A stretch of 35,765 nt of DNA from Priapulus caudatus (lineage: Eukaryota; Priapulida; Priapulimorpha; Priapulimorphida; Priapulidae), in the NCBI RefSeq assembly GCF_000485595.1, contig NW_014578671.1:27154-62918 (forward strand), given 5' to 3'. Position numbers and translations under genes: made by a program. The stretch's first letter is position 1. Each line of letters opens with the position of its first letter. Shown here one piece after another: positions 1 through 8,673 of this stretch. Below the pieces are notes generated by a model. That model did not search any database and had not been told where the DNA came from. It was given only the letters and a program-made list of their open reading frames with translations.

Positions 1-1240
1 TCACCTCTACACTGTCACTGAGGCTACATGCAGACGTACAGTATTGTGTACATTCCGTACATAAATCCTACAGTACCACACTAGTAGTAGTACTACTAAT
101 AACGTACGCGCACTACGAAGCACTGATAATAGCACTACAATAAGACTGCAATAAGACTACGAAGCACTGATAATAGCACTACAATAAGACTGCAATAAGA
201 CTACGAAGCACTGATAATAGCATTACAATCTACTGTACGCGCACGGTTAACATCGGACGCATTCTAAAAACACAACTGCACCGCCATAACTCTCCGGCGT
301 ATCTCTTTCTTCGCGCCGTTTTCTCTATTGTTTTCACTTCTTGGAACCATCCTCGCGGAGGGTACCCACAAATTGCTCATTGCGGGAGATCCCCCGCTAG
401 CGCCATCTCTCGTGAGCCAAAAATGAAACGCACGATGCCAAAAGCGAATCTGCTACAAGTACAATACGTCGTGTGAGTACAAAGTAAACATGCATGTCAA
501 TGTGGAAATACTGTGAAAGAGTTAAATTTTGGCACATGTTAGTGTAGACCGAGAACATGATATCTTACATAGTACGTCTTTAAACTGGTCGGCTATATCT
601 TGTGAATGCTTGTCGGGATTTTTCACAGCTTGATAGGCCAGAAATAAGGGTTTTGGAAAGAGCCAGAGGAATCGACTGCTGAAACCCTTGGATATGTGTT
701 GGTGTTCACTTAAGAGTGGATAGGCTGATGCTAGCTGCGTAAATGCGGCGATGCTCAGGCTGGTTCTTTTCATAGCGAAGTTTGCTTTTTGTGTTACTAG
801 AGAGAAAAGAGAAAAGCATATAAGACGATGAAATGTATCATGGCAAAACCCAGACGCATTGTTAATGTGTTGGACTTGTAAGAAGAGTATACAGGTACAC
901 CGACAAATACAAATATGACATAGGGCGAGTGTAAATAGTAAGTGAACGACAGATAGGAATGGGAGGTGAAACAAAACGCACGGCACGGCTGGAGAAAGCA
1001 ACTACAATGGGTAGATATGATTTCGTAATGGAATAGCGAAATGTAAGTACATAATAAAAATGTCGCTAATCCTGTAAAAAATGTACCTGTTCTGCGGGTC
1101 TAAGAAAGGCTATTGTACATTTGTAGGAACGTAGAATATTCATGGCTCTCTATGATGCCCTTCGATGAGGTGTAAAGGTTGATTTGTGACAAGAAATATG
1201 TCAGCTCATTAAATAAGCCTAACAGTGAGCAATAATAATT
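1..1240. other. Non-coding stretch with no recognisable gene
   Basis: Apart from the 44-bp tandem repeat at 112-229, I see no coding signal. The reading frames that stay open here (for example on the minus strand across 522-1001) have no recognisable domain and an unremarkable composition. A TAGTAGTAGTAC-type string near 81-98 resembles strings that recur inside the palindrome near 24580 and 27140, so part of this stretch may be a related repeat. Confidence 0.5.
112..229. repeat. Tandem repeat, 44-bp unit, about 2.7 copies
   Basis: Units run 112-155 and 156-199, with a partial third from 200 to about 229. The first two units are identical. The third differs by one base (cattacaat for cactacaat) and then diverges. 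There is no coding potential. It looks like a small local minisatellite. Confidence 0.9.
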
Positions 1241-1262
1241 AACCCTAACCCTAACCTTAACC
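1240..1262. repeat. Short interstitial telomere-like array (CCCTAA)
   Basis: About three to four copies of a CCCTAA-like hexamer, the last two degenerate (CCTTAA). The complementary TTAGGG type is the usual animal telomere repeat. Similar short arrays lie near 24710, 25500 and 26210 inside the palindrome. It is far too short to be a telomere. Confidence 0.75.
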
Positions 1263-1317
1263 GCTGAGCGCAGATCTTGCACGCAGTTCCGCGGCAATGT
1301 CCTACGACAGTATGCAG

Positions 1318-1382
1318 CGCTGGCAGCTATGGATCCGTGCGCCGAATGCATAGGTCAGTGCACGGAACCATAGCTGCCAGCG
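1318..1382. repeat. Hairpin-forming inverted repeat, 23-bp arms
   Basis: Arms are 1318-1340 and 1360-1382, separated by a 19-nt loop. 22 of 23 positions pair; the mismatch is ATCC against TTCC. It lies just beyond the telomere-like array and about 670 bp past the point where the integrase of element A loses similarity. It could be the folded end of a small DNA transposon. No tRNA-like features were seen. Confidence 0.8.
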
Positions 1383-2048
1383 AACAGTCCGGAATTTTAG
1401 GGGAGACACAGAGGGCAGAGATTTGGGACGTGGGAGGAACTGGCGATTAGATGGGGGGTCGTACAGATGGGGGGGGGCGAGAGCAAAGGTTTTGATTTTG
1501 CGGTGGTTCCATTTCCGTGTGGTCTTAGGCGTGTTTCTTCCCCATGACGCCTGTCCTATGTAGCACTTGATATGTGAACATTAGAGAGATCGCACCATGA
1601 TTGCATGAAGAAATGGATGACGATGTTGTACGAGAGAGTATGCGCATTATGTGGCTATTCGTAACATCGAACTGATTTCTCTGCGTATTGCTCTGCTCTG
1701 TGCTGCTACAGAACGTCATGACGGCAGTGCCTACGTCGTGTTGAAGGGAACTGTCGACAGCCGTCATGTTGAAGATGTCGGCAACGTTGTTTTGCCTGAA
1801 GTTCTTCATGTAACATGATGTTCTGCACACAATGGCCAACTTCGTCAATATGATCGATTGAGATGACATTTGTCACGCGTAGTTAGACTTATATTGCTGA
1901 ACGGCGCATATATGACCGCCGGAGAATGTATATCTGTACAGCCAGCTGTACATGAGCCGGCAAAGGCAAAGTCTGCTGAGGCAGTTGCAAGTATAACACA
2001 CAAAGAAACCATCGAACCATGAAGAACACAGGGGGGACACAGAGGGCA
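1383..2048. other. Non-coding stretch beyond the broken integrase end
   Basis: No recognisable gene. A 13-bp direct repeat (gacacagagggca) occurs at 1405-1417 and 2036-2048. The second copy lies exactly where the minus-strand integrase stops resembling its family. The interval may therefore be an insertion flanked by a target duplication, or the product of a microhomology-mediated rearrangement. An open minus-strand frame at 1525-1869 has no recognisable domain. Confidence 0.4.
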
Positions 2049-2971
2049 ATCAGAAGTGTCCTTAACAACTCGTCGTCGAGCTGTTGTCCATGCTGCTTGA
2101 GAAGGGCGGAGAGAACATTTTTAGCACTCCCAATCATTCTCTCCCAAGCTCCTCCCATGTGGCTAGCGTGTGGCGGGTTAAAACTGAACGGAATCCAGTC
2201 GCAGTTCTCCTTCAACAGTTCGACAGCAATCTTCTTATTGTCCATTTCAGACAACGCGGTGGTGAGTTCATTTTTCCCCCCAATGAAATTTGTCCCCCTG
2301 TCAGAGCGTAATAACCTTATTACACCCCGGCGGCGGTAAGCATTCAAGAAAGAGTCTGTATCTAAGCTGTTGGCCGTTTCGATATGAATGGCTCTTGAGG
2401 ACATACAACTAAACAACACCCCCCATCGCTTTTTATCTGACCTTTTTTTTCTTATAAGCCATGGCCCAAAATAGTCAACTGCGCAGTATGTAAACTGTGC
2501 AGCGGGTTCTAAGCAGTCTACCGGTAGATCGGCCATCTTTTGCCCACAGGTTGTGCCCCGTAACATGCGACAAGTGACCCAGCTAAGAATATAGGATGTC
2601 ACAGCAGCTCGACCCCCAACAATCCAAAATCCAGCCTGTCTTGAGCTATTAAGCGTCATTCCGCGCCCTGCATGTCCCTCGACCCTATGACAATGGTCAA
2701 TTACTAAGCTTGTGATATGACTACTGCGGGGAAGTAACACATTTTGCTTGACTAAGGAGGGTAGGCTAGCACGTTTGATCTTCCCACCGACTCTGAGAAT
2801 TCCATTCTCGTCCAGGAAGGAATCCAGGGTACATAGGCTACTACTCATCCCCACAGGGTTGAGTCTATGTTTGTCCTTGGCCGGCGTCTTCAATGCACGG
2901 ATCTCCCTGGGAAAAGCCCCGTCCTGGGTGACTCTAACGATCGACTGCTCGGCTATCTTCATCGCCTCCAC
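1889..2971 (-). CDS. BEL/Pao integrase fragment (element A)
   Basis: Integrase inserts the reverse-transcribed DNA into the host genome. In this 360-residue open frame an H-x4-H pair is at residues 95/100. The DDE catalytic triad is visible as D166 (VDYFG), D224 (SDRGTNF) and E277 (GGAWERMI). The C-x2-C half of the zinc site is damaged: C134 is present but the position three residues earlier is Trp (TGG) where Cys is expected. The segment before the second Asp also looks a few residues short. From about residue 308 (near position 2050) the protein no longer resembles integrase, so the last 50 or so residues are foreign sequence and the usual C-terminal domain is gone. The frame seems to extend a little upstream of 2971. 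RNase H remnants lie next to it in the same orientation. Non-functional. Confidence 0.88.
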   Translation of the reverse strand: MEAMKIAEQSIVRVTQDGAFPREIRALKTPAKDKHRLNPVGMSSSLCTLDSFLDENGILRVGGKIKRASLPSLVKQNVLLPRSSHITSLVIDHCHRVEGHAGRGMTLNSSRQAGFWIVGGRAAVTSYILSWVTCRMLRGTTCGQKMADLPVDCLEPAAQFTYCAVDYFGPWLIRKKRSDKKRWGVLFSCMSSRAIHIETANSLDTDSFLNAYRRRGVIRLLRSDRGTNFIGGKNELTTALSEMDNKKIAVELLKENCDWIPFSFNPPHASHMGGAWERMIGSAKNVLSALLKQHGQQLDDELLRTLLIALCVPPVFFMVRWFLCVLYLQLPQQTLPLPAHVQLAVQIYILRRSYMRRSAI

Positions 2972-3183
2972 ACTTACTGACTGGTAAGGACTAATTGCGG
3001 GTTTGGTGCCACCCGTAGGTGCAGTTTCTCGTTCCTGTACGCGCTTCTAAAATATACTAAAATAGCGCAGACAGAGCAGTAGCTCGCTTGAGGCGGAACC
3101 AACTAGAAAAGTATCGAACCTCACAGACAGACTGGCGTATGGCTGTGGGACAACATGGGTGGCTAGTGTTGTGACGATCTTTC

Positions 3184-3567
3184 TCACTTCTGGGTCATCC
3201 TCTCGAAGACCAATTCCTCCAGTGCTGGGACAGGAGGGGCTATATAGCCCAGCACAACCCGGCTATCCGTATGAAAAGCGCTAGTTAATTCCATACTAAG
3301 TTGCTTCTCTACAAAGGTCGCTACCCTCGCACGTGTAACTGAAGCAACTAACTCTAATCTCGGAATGCTGACAGCACGCTGTGGGGTAACTCTAGACTTC
3401 GCCATGACCAGGGACGTCTCAACCTTCCCGTCTTCGTCTTCTAACATCAAGTACGTGCACTGTCCATAACCATCTTGACTTGCATCCGAGAAGCTGTGCA
3501 ATTCTGAACTCTTCACTTTGCCAAGCTCACCAGATTTATAGCATCGAGGGATTCGTAATTGAGTCAA
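3184..3567 (-). pseudogene. BEL/Pao RNase H domain remnant (element A)
   Basis: RNase H removes the RNA strand of the RNA-DNA hybrid during reverse transcription. This 127-residue open piece shows the first three expected acidic positions: D28 in FSDAS, E72 in PRLEL and D101 in TDSRVV. The fourth acidic position lies beyond about residue 110, where the frame leaves the family pattern, which indicates a deletion or frameshift. The interval 2985-3184 towards integrase is disrupted and shows no clear domain. It follows the RT piece directly on the same strand. It is part of the broken pol polyprotein, not a separate gene. Confidence 0.82.
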
Positions 3568-3594
3568 AGACAGGAGATCTGTCCTCCACTTTTC

Positions 3595-4208
3595 CTATCT
3601 CATCTTAACGTCGTCTTGTATCTCGGTGTTCCAATCCACCTTCTGTTGACATAGCTCCTTCAAGATAGCCTCCCCACGCAAGATAACAGGGGAAACCAAC
3701 CCTAGGGGATCAAATATAGACGCGACTGTAGACAGAATTCCCCTACGCGTGAGGGGTTTGTCCCTCAGGTTAAGGCTGAATCCGAATGCGTCACACTCAA
3801 CATGCCATTCCATGCCCAATGTCCTCTCTATTGGCAAATCGGCATACTTCAAGTCGAGTTTCTGAATGTTCTTTCCCCATTCTGATTGTGGTATGGCCTT
3901 TAACACTTCCCTACTATGTGACACAAATTTGTGCGCTCTAAACCCACGTTCAGCAACGAGTTTAGTGACAGAATGTGCCAAATTTATCGCCCCTTGGGCT
4001 GCACTGTCACATCTAAGCCCATCGTCGACATAGAACTGGTTCCTTACAAAATCGGCTGCCTTCTTACCATACTTATATTCAAATTCATCGGCCACCGATT
4101 TCAACGTGAAGTTAGCACAACCTGGGGATGAGGTGGCACCAAACAAATGAACTCTCATGCGATATTCTGTAGGCTCAGAGTCCAATACACCACCCTCCCA
4201 CCATAGGA
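3595..4208 (-). CDS. BEL/Pao reverse transcriptase, palm and connection part (element A)
   Basis: The open frame covers 3595-4185 (196 residues) and continues a few codons upstream to about 4208. The polymerase active-site motif FYVDD is at residues 51-55. It follows a block typical of BEL/Pao RT (FGATSSPGCANF, residues 15-26). The conserved SIFDPLGLVSP connection block is near residues 157-167. The N-terminal part of RT lies about 3.8 kb away at 7975-8632, separated by the truncated repeat gene. Roughly 40 residues of RT between the two parts are missing, judging from the family's usual spacing. The downstream frame passes to RNase H after a break near 3570-3595. Part of a dead pol gene. Confidence 0.9.
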
Positions 4209-5211
4209 ATCGGAGATAGTTTCAATGTTGAACTCACGACTGCCGTTGTAGACAATATTGATCACATCCTAAGTTCCACCACAGCAAAACAGTCATTCCA
4301 TGGGACTGCTATTTCCCTCATGCAACACCCTGCGGTCCCTGGGGCTGGCATTGACCGCAGCATCATCATCCTTGGAGGGCCGAACGAAAGAGGCCTCAAA
4401 ACAGTTGACCGTTTGCCGCATTACTATACAGATGTCCCATCCGTCGGCAGCATCAGGAACACCCCCGTGCCGGCTACCATCGTGATATCCCTGAGCAGCA
4501 ACAGCGGCCTCAAGCAACATGCTGAAAGAGAGTATCTCTGGCTAAAACACACCCAAGTCGCCCAACAAAAACTTCTCCAGTGAAAGCTCCCACACCGTGG
4601 ATATGATCAAGCACTCCATGGATTTGATCAGGATTGCAGTGGAACATCTCAACCATGGCCAGACTCCAGTGGTCACATGCGACCAGCCGCTGTTTGCTTT
4701 GGCAAAGGAAATCCAGTGGAAGTGGCCGCAAGAGTATGGTGTAGAGAAGTTTGTCGTTCTCTTCGGCGGTCTTCATATCGAGATGGCAGCACTGAAGACC
4801 TTTGGTGACTGGCTGCAAGAGAGCAGATGGGTGCAAGCACTGGTTCGAGCAGAGATCACCAGTGCCAGGACAGTGGACTCCTTCCTGCCATCATCCCATG
4901 TCAGTCGAACCAGGAGGGCTCATCAAGTGACAGCAGCAGCCCTCTTCACCCTGCAGCAGCACGCCTACAACCACTACATTGACCAGCTGGGTGACGCACG
5001 CAACGAGCAGCTGGAGTTCGACGATTGGTGCCAGCAAAAAGCGGAGACCTGCCCCCAGTTCGACTACTGGGTAACTGTCCTGCAACTGAAGGTAACGGTC
5101 CTGGTGTACGTGCGCTCTCTGCGCCAAGCTACGTTTGTGATGTAGCTAGATGCTCTGACAGAACTAGCAGTGTGGTTTCATGCCCTGGATCACACCAACT
5201 ACGTGCGCTGA
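4209..5211 (+). pseudogene. Repeat-family ORF, N-terminal part (stops and frameshift)
   Basis: The frame is open in mid-protein from 4209 to 4583. It includes a NIDH..SST..SFHGT..SLMQHP block that I recognise as recurrent in uncharacterised proteins of cnidarians, molluscs and lancelets. A frameshift near 4585 moves it to the frame at 4597-5145, which carries TCDQPLFALAKEIQW, FVVLFGGLHIEMAALKTFGD and TRRAHQVTAAAL blocks. A TAG at 5143-5145 and a TGA at 5209-5211 interrupt the same frame before the long ORF at 5218. No ATG is linked to a plausible true start, so the original N-terminus was cut off by the truncated insertion. The biochemical role of the family is unknown to me. Confidence 0.7.
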
Positions 5212-5217
5212 ATTTCT

Positions 5218-6783
5218 ATGCATCTGCAAGACATGGTGGAACTGCTGACGACACACCCTGAAATAGCCCAAGAATTCCGAGCTGGGAACTTTACCGTCCA
5301 GAAGACGAACAGGTCGTTCTCTGCCATCCGCGTCGATCAGGCCCACGAGCAGAACAATGCTGCCAACAAAGGAGACGGAGATGCAGTGGGCCTTACCGAC
5401 AACCCCAGCGCTCTACGATGGTGGATGGTGGCAAAACCAGAGGTTGCCATGCTCATCGAACCGTTCCTTGACGAAACTGACCCGGGGAACAGACCACAAG
5501 ACACAAGGCACCATGACCAGTCAGCAAGTGTGCAGACTGCTTTCCTGAAAGATGTACAGTCGATGGTCAACGTGATGGAAGACTTGGGGAATCCATTTGA
5601 AGAGAAGAGTCAAGATCTGCTGGTACTCGAAACCAAGGAGATTGCGCCACTTGGAACTGTAGACGCCCTCCGTCATGCACACGAAGTGGGTCAGCTGCAG
5701 TTTGACAACTTCGTCAGAGAACGCCTGGTAGAGAGAACGAAACCCATAGGAGATGCCATCCAAAGAAACAAGCTGAATAGCTTCGGTCAGCCTGCTTCAA
5801 AACCTCCGGGAAACGGCAATCAGCAGATGAAATCCTTCAAGAATGACGCGGACCTGTTCTCTCGTCTGTATATCGGGTGCCAGAACCGGGATGGGAATCT
5901 AGAGCAATTCTTCCAACGTGAAAACCAGCCTGCCCTCCCTGCACTATCAGCTGGCGGTGGCATCCGGCTGGGTGTCAAGAGTGATCTTCTCGCTTGTCTA
6001 GAAGACCTCAGTCAGCCCAAGTTTGAGGTTCCTCCAACCAGCTGCATTGTGCTAGATGGAGCGGTCATCATCCAGATGCTGAAGCCAGCTACAGCAAAAA
6101 GCTTCAACGAGTATGCACAGCAGGTCTTTGTGCCCTACATACTCTCAAAATTCCATCAAGCCACGCGACTGGACCTGGTGTTGGACCGCTACAATACAGA
6201 CTCGTTGAAGGGTACACCAAGGGCCAAGCGCGGAAAGGGGGTGAGAAGACGGGTGGTGGTTGGTGCAACGATTCCCAGAAACTGGGCCAGCTTCCTCAGA
6301 GTCGACGAGAACAAGAAAGAGCTGTTCAGCTTCCTCTCTGGCGTCCTCCACGACTCATTCCAGCTTGCAGACAAGGAGCTGGTCATCACTGAAGGAGATG
6401 ATGTCTTGAGCAAGCCACCGCTCCTAGATACTGCAGCCCTGGCTCCTTGCAACCACAAAGAAGCTGATAGCCGTATGATGTTGCATGCCGCCCACGCTGC
6501 TCACAATGGCCGCAAGAAGTTCCTCATCCGCACAGTTGACACTGATGTTGTTGTCCTGGCAGTGGCTCTGGCCTGCACCCTGGAGGAGGAAGTCAAAGTG
6601 TGGGTGTCCTTCGGCACAGGCAAGGCTTTCCGGTTCTTGGCAGCCCATGAGGTGGCGCGGTCTCTGGGCCCTGAGAAAGCACAGGCACAAGCACGACACA
6701 GTCTCCTGCTTCGCCGGACATGGCAAGAGGACAGCATGGGCAGTGTGGACAGCTCTACCTCAGCGGAACCAGACACTCACTGA
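5218..6783 (+). CDS. Repeat-family protein, central part with FEN/PIN-like acidic pattern
   Basis: This is the longest open stretch (521 codons) of a larger broken gene; the ATG at 5218 is internal, since family-like sequence lies in frame upstream of two stops. Recognisable blocks are IDQAHEQNN-like (VDQAHEQNN, about residues 39-47) and, near the end, E415-A-D417 followed by D441-T-D443 with a hydrophobic strand (VVVLAV). EAD then DTD, followed in the family by a GCD segment, resembles the metal-binding carboxylates of FEN/XPG-type nucleases. That is my inference, not an established assignment. The last 30 or so residues (after about 6690) are out of frame with the family: a frameshift plus a small deletion removes the stretch leading to GCD, leaving HDT. 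No membrane segment or signal peptide was seen. Inactive in this copy. Confidence 0.65.
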   Translation: MHLQDMVELLTTHPEIAQEFRAGNFTVQKTNRSFSAIRVDQAHEQNNAANKGDGDAVGLTDNPSALRWWMVAKPEVAMLIEPFLDETDPGNRPQDTRHHDQSASVQTAFLKDVQSMVNVMEDLGNPFEEKSQDLLVLETKEIAPLGTVDALRHAHEVGQLQFDNFVRERLVERTKPIGDAIQRNKLNSFGQPASKPPGNGNQQMKSFKNDADLFSRLYIGCQNRDGNLEQFFQRENQPALPALSAGGGIRLGVKSDLLACLEDLSQPKFEVPPTSCIVLDGAVIIQMLKPATAKSFNEYAQQVFVPYILSKFHQATRLDLVLDRYNTDSLKGTPRAKRGKGVRRRVVVGATIPRNWASFLRVDENKKELFSFLSGVLHDSFQLADKELVITEGDDVLSKPPLLDTAALAPCNHKEADSRMMLHAAHAAHNGRKKFLIRTVDTDVVVLAVALACTLEEEVKVWVSFGTGKAFRFLAAHEVARSLGPEKAQAQARHSLLLRRTWQEDSMGSVDSSTSAEPDTH

Positions 6784-7230
6784 CCTATCCACTGCACCAG
6801 ATCATATTGATGAAGATGCCATGCAGATCATGGAAAGGTTCATCATTCTGCTTAACGACATAACAAGCACCGCAACCGATATCGACAAGGCACGCTGCAA
6901 ACTGTTTGCAAAGAAGAGCAATGTCCAGTTGATCCCACTGACAAGTGCAGCCCTGAAGCAGCACGTCCGACGAGCAATATACCAGGGCGACATGTCTGGG
7001 GTCAGGCCCTGGTTCCCGACGATCCTGACTGGGGTTGGATCGAGACCAGCAACATGTACGAACCTTTCTGGATAACGCTCCCCGAGGCATCTAAGGTCTG
7101 CCGGGAGCTTTTCTTCTGCAAATTCCAGAAGGGCTGCATCAAGAGGTGCAAGTGCAAGAAGGCCAGTCTGGAATGCACACCACTGTGCTTGCGACGGGGA
7201 GTGCTCTCAGAACTGAACTCGCAAACTTAA
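6690..7230 (+). pseudogene. Repeat-family protein, C-terminal part with Cys-rich tail
   Basis: After the frameshift near 6690 the family continues in the next frame (DTVSCFAGHGKRTAW, then APDHIDEDAMQIMERF and SAALKQHVRRAIYQG). Near 6988 a further frameshift leads to HVWGQALVPDDPDWGWIE and a Cys-rich tail at about 7107-7185 (C...GC...CKCKKASLECTPLC), similar in spacing to CXC/tesmin-type DNA-binding motifs. Another frame change near 7184 would be needed to reach the family's last Cys residues. The frame followed here ends with TAA at 7228-7230. The 6988 lesion is shared with the fragment at 11026-11244. Confidence 0.65.
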
Positions 7231-7975
7231 GATGAAGATTCTGAACTGTTCCAGACAGTACACAGGTACTGTAAAACAGTGGACTTATCTGCATATTACA
7301 TTAAGCAGATTATGTGTTAATTAACATGATAATTAAATGTAGTAGTGTCCCTTGACCACAGAAATATAGCATTTGACTTGCCTAGGATTGATCTGATGAG
7401 AGCAAGCCACCATAATTATCACTATCTGGTTCTGTTATTGTTGTTGTATTATCGATGTAATTAGCCTAATTGTGTTAATAATTTTGTTAATTGCCATCGT
7501 AATTGGCGTGGGCAGTGTCAATGAATAGCTATTGACAGACAGAGGAAGAAGGTTAGATAACATTTCCACAACTTAAATGAATCTAGCCTATTCACAAGGA
7601 ATGTCAGCATTTGATGCCGGATCATGTAATGGGTTTCCTTGTCCCCATTTCATCTACAATTAGCCTAAATATGTTAATTAATATCAGCAGCATCTCCCAA
7701 AATGTGACTATAAGAGCTATCTGGCATGTCTTGATTCAAAACATTCAATAAACATTCACTAAAACCTTCAGCAGCAAACTTTATCTATCTTCTGTGTGTC
7801 TTTTGGGTGTCTGCTGGCGGCCATTTTGGAAAATGGCCGCCACGGCCGCCAGGGGGCAGTTGGGCGATGGCTCCACATCCAAATTTGTTCATAATATATT
7901 GGTCTACCTCTGTGCCAAAATTGGTGCTTTTATCAAAAAATGCACGATAGGTTAGCTTACCCGCTGTACTAAGTG
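7231..7975 (+). other. 3' untranslated and terminal region of the repeat gene
   Basis: AT-rich sequence without coding potential. AATAAA at 7747-7752 could be the polyadenylation signal. A perfect inverted repeat with 12-bp arms and a 2-nt loop lies at 7816-7841. The last part, to about 7975, resembles the 3' ends of dispersed repeats I have seen in marine invertebrates (a TTGGTGCTTTTATCA-like string near 7919-7936). The boundary is set by the point where minus-strand RT sequence resumes. Confidence 0.5.
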
Positions 7976-8673
7976 AGATTGTTAGTGAGGTCGGGTCCCT
8001 GTAGCAAGTGCTCATTGAGGGACTCGTTCAAACTGAGCACTACAATCAAAAACGACTCTACATTTATCGCGTTTCACTGGGTGGTACACCCCATGGTGGG
8101 GGATATACCATACTGTACCATCACAAAGTTCAAGCTCATTCTCTGGAACCTTCTCTGCATAACCACTCTTGAGCATGTCACCCATCGACTTGATGTAGTC
8201 ATCTCGTAGTTTTGGGTTCTTTATCATTCTAGCCCGGAGCTGCGCAAGTCTCTTTGCTGCCATGAACCTGTTGTTTGGCATCTTCGCTTCACCCTTGAAA
8301 GGCAATGACATCTCCAGGTGGCCGTCTTCTCGCACATGGACCCCATCCTTCAACAGGCACATGAACTCGCGATCATCTATAGACAGTTTTTCTTCCTGCT
8401 GGGTAGCGCAATATTCTACAAAATCCCGTTCAAACATCGTGGAAACTACGGCGGGGCTTATGACCTCTTTAGTCGATGTTCGAAATGCAAAATGACTGGT
8501 TTGGTCACCACTATGCGTACCCCCCATTCTACCAATCACCCCCCATCCCAGGGCTGTATTCACACCGTACGGGTCCCCATCTTCCGGACCTGGTAAGGCC
8601 TCCAAAGGCCTAATTGCCTTTGTACAGTTCATGCCAATCAGTAGGCCTACCTCTACGTCCGCGAAAACTGGTG
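7976..8673 (-). CDS. BEL/Pao protease-RT linker and RT N-terminal part (element A)
   Basis: The open frame at 8012-8632 (206 residues) extends upstream in frame to 8673, where the hAT-like insertion interrupts it. It carries a WGVIG block near residue 30, the linker typical between protease and RT, and then the first RT blocks: LKSGYAEKVPE (about residues 151-161), IPHHGVYHP and CRVVFDCSA (near the end). A frameshift near 8030 breaks the frame. RT-like sequence (EHLLQGPDLTNN) continues in the next frame to about 7976, where the truncated repeat gene begins. The remainder of RT is at 3595-4208. Confidence 0.88.
8666..8673. repeat. Target-site duplication, left copy (AACTGGTG)
   Basis: The 8-bp string AACTGGTG at 8666-8673 is repeated exactly at 9922-9929, on either side of the hAT-like element. 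The retrotransposon frame ends at one copy and resumes at the other, so this is the duplicated target. Confidence 0.9.

Larger units (their letters stand above)
4209..7975 (+). mobile_element. 5'-truncated copy of a coding dispersed repeat, inserted in element A's RT
   Basis: The insertion begins in mid reading frame at about 4209 and ends near 7975, where the RT of element A resumes on the other strand. It holds a broken ORF (4209-7230), an AATAAA signal at 7747-7752 and an AT-rich 3' region. A perfect 12-bp-arm hairpin (7816-7827/7830-7841) lies in a GGCGGCCATTTT motif common in invertebrate repeats. No clear target duplication or terminal inverted repeat is visible, and about 120 bp of RT seem lost at the site. 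A second, 219-bp fragment of the same family is at 11026-11244. The class of the element is not established. Confidence 0.7.

Noticed and set aside
111-230. CRISPR-like array
   Set aside because: The 44-bp units are directly adjacent with no unique spacers, and the window is eukaryotic.
522-1001. 159-codon minus-strand frame
   Set aside because: Hydrophobic stretches but no family resemblance; likely chance.
1318-1382. tRNA gene
   Set aside because: One long hairpin only; no cloverleaf arms or internal promoter boxes.
1525-1869. 114-codon minus-strand frame
   Set aside because: No recognisable domain, no plausible context, and it lies beside a rearranged transposon end.
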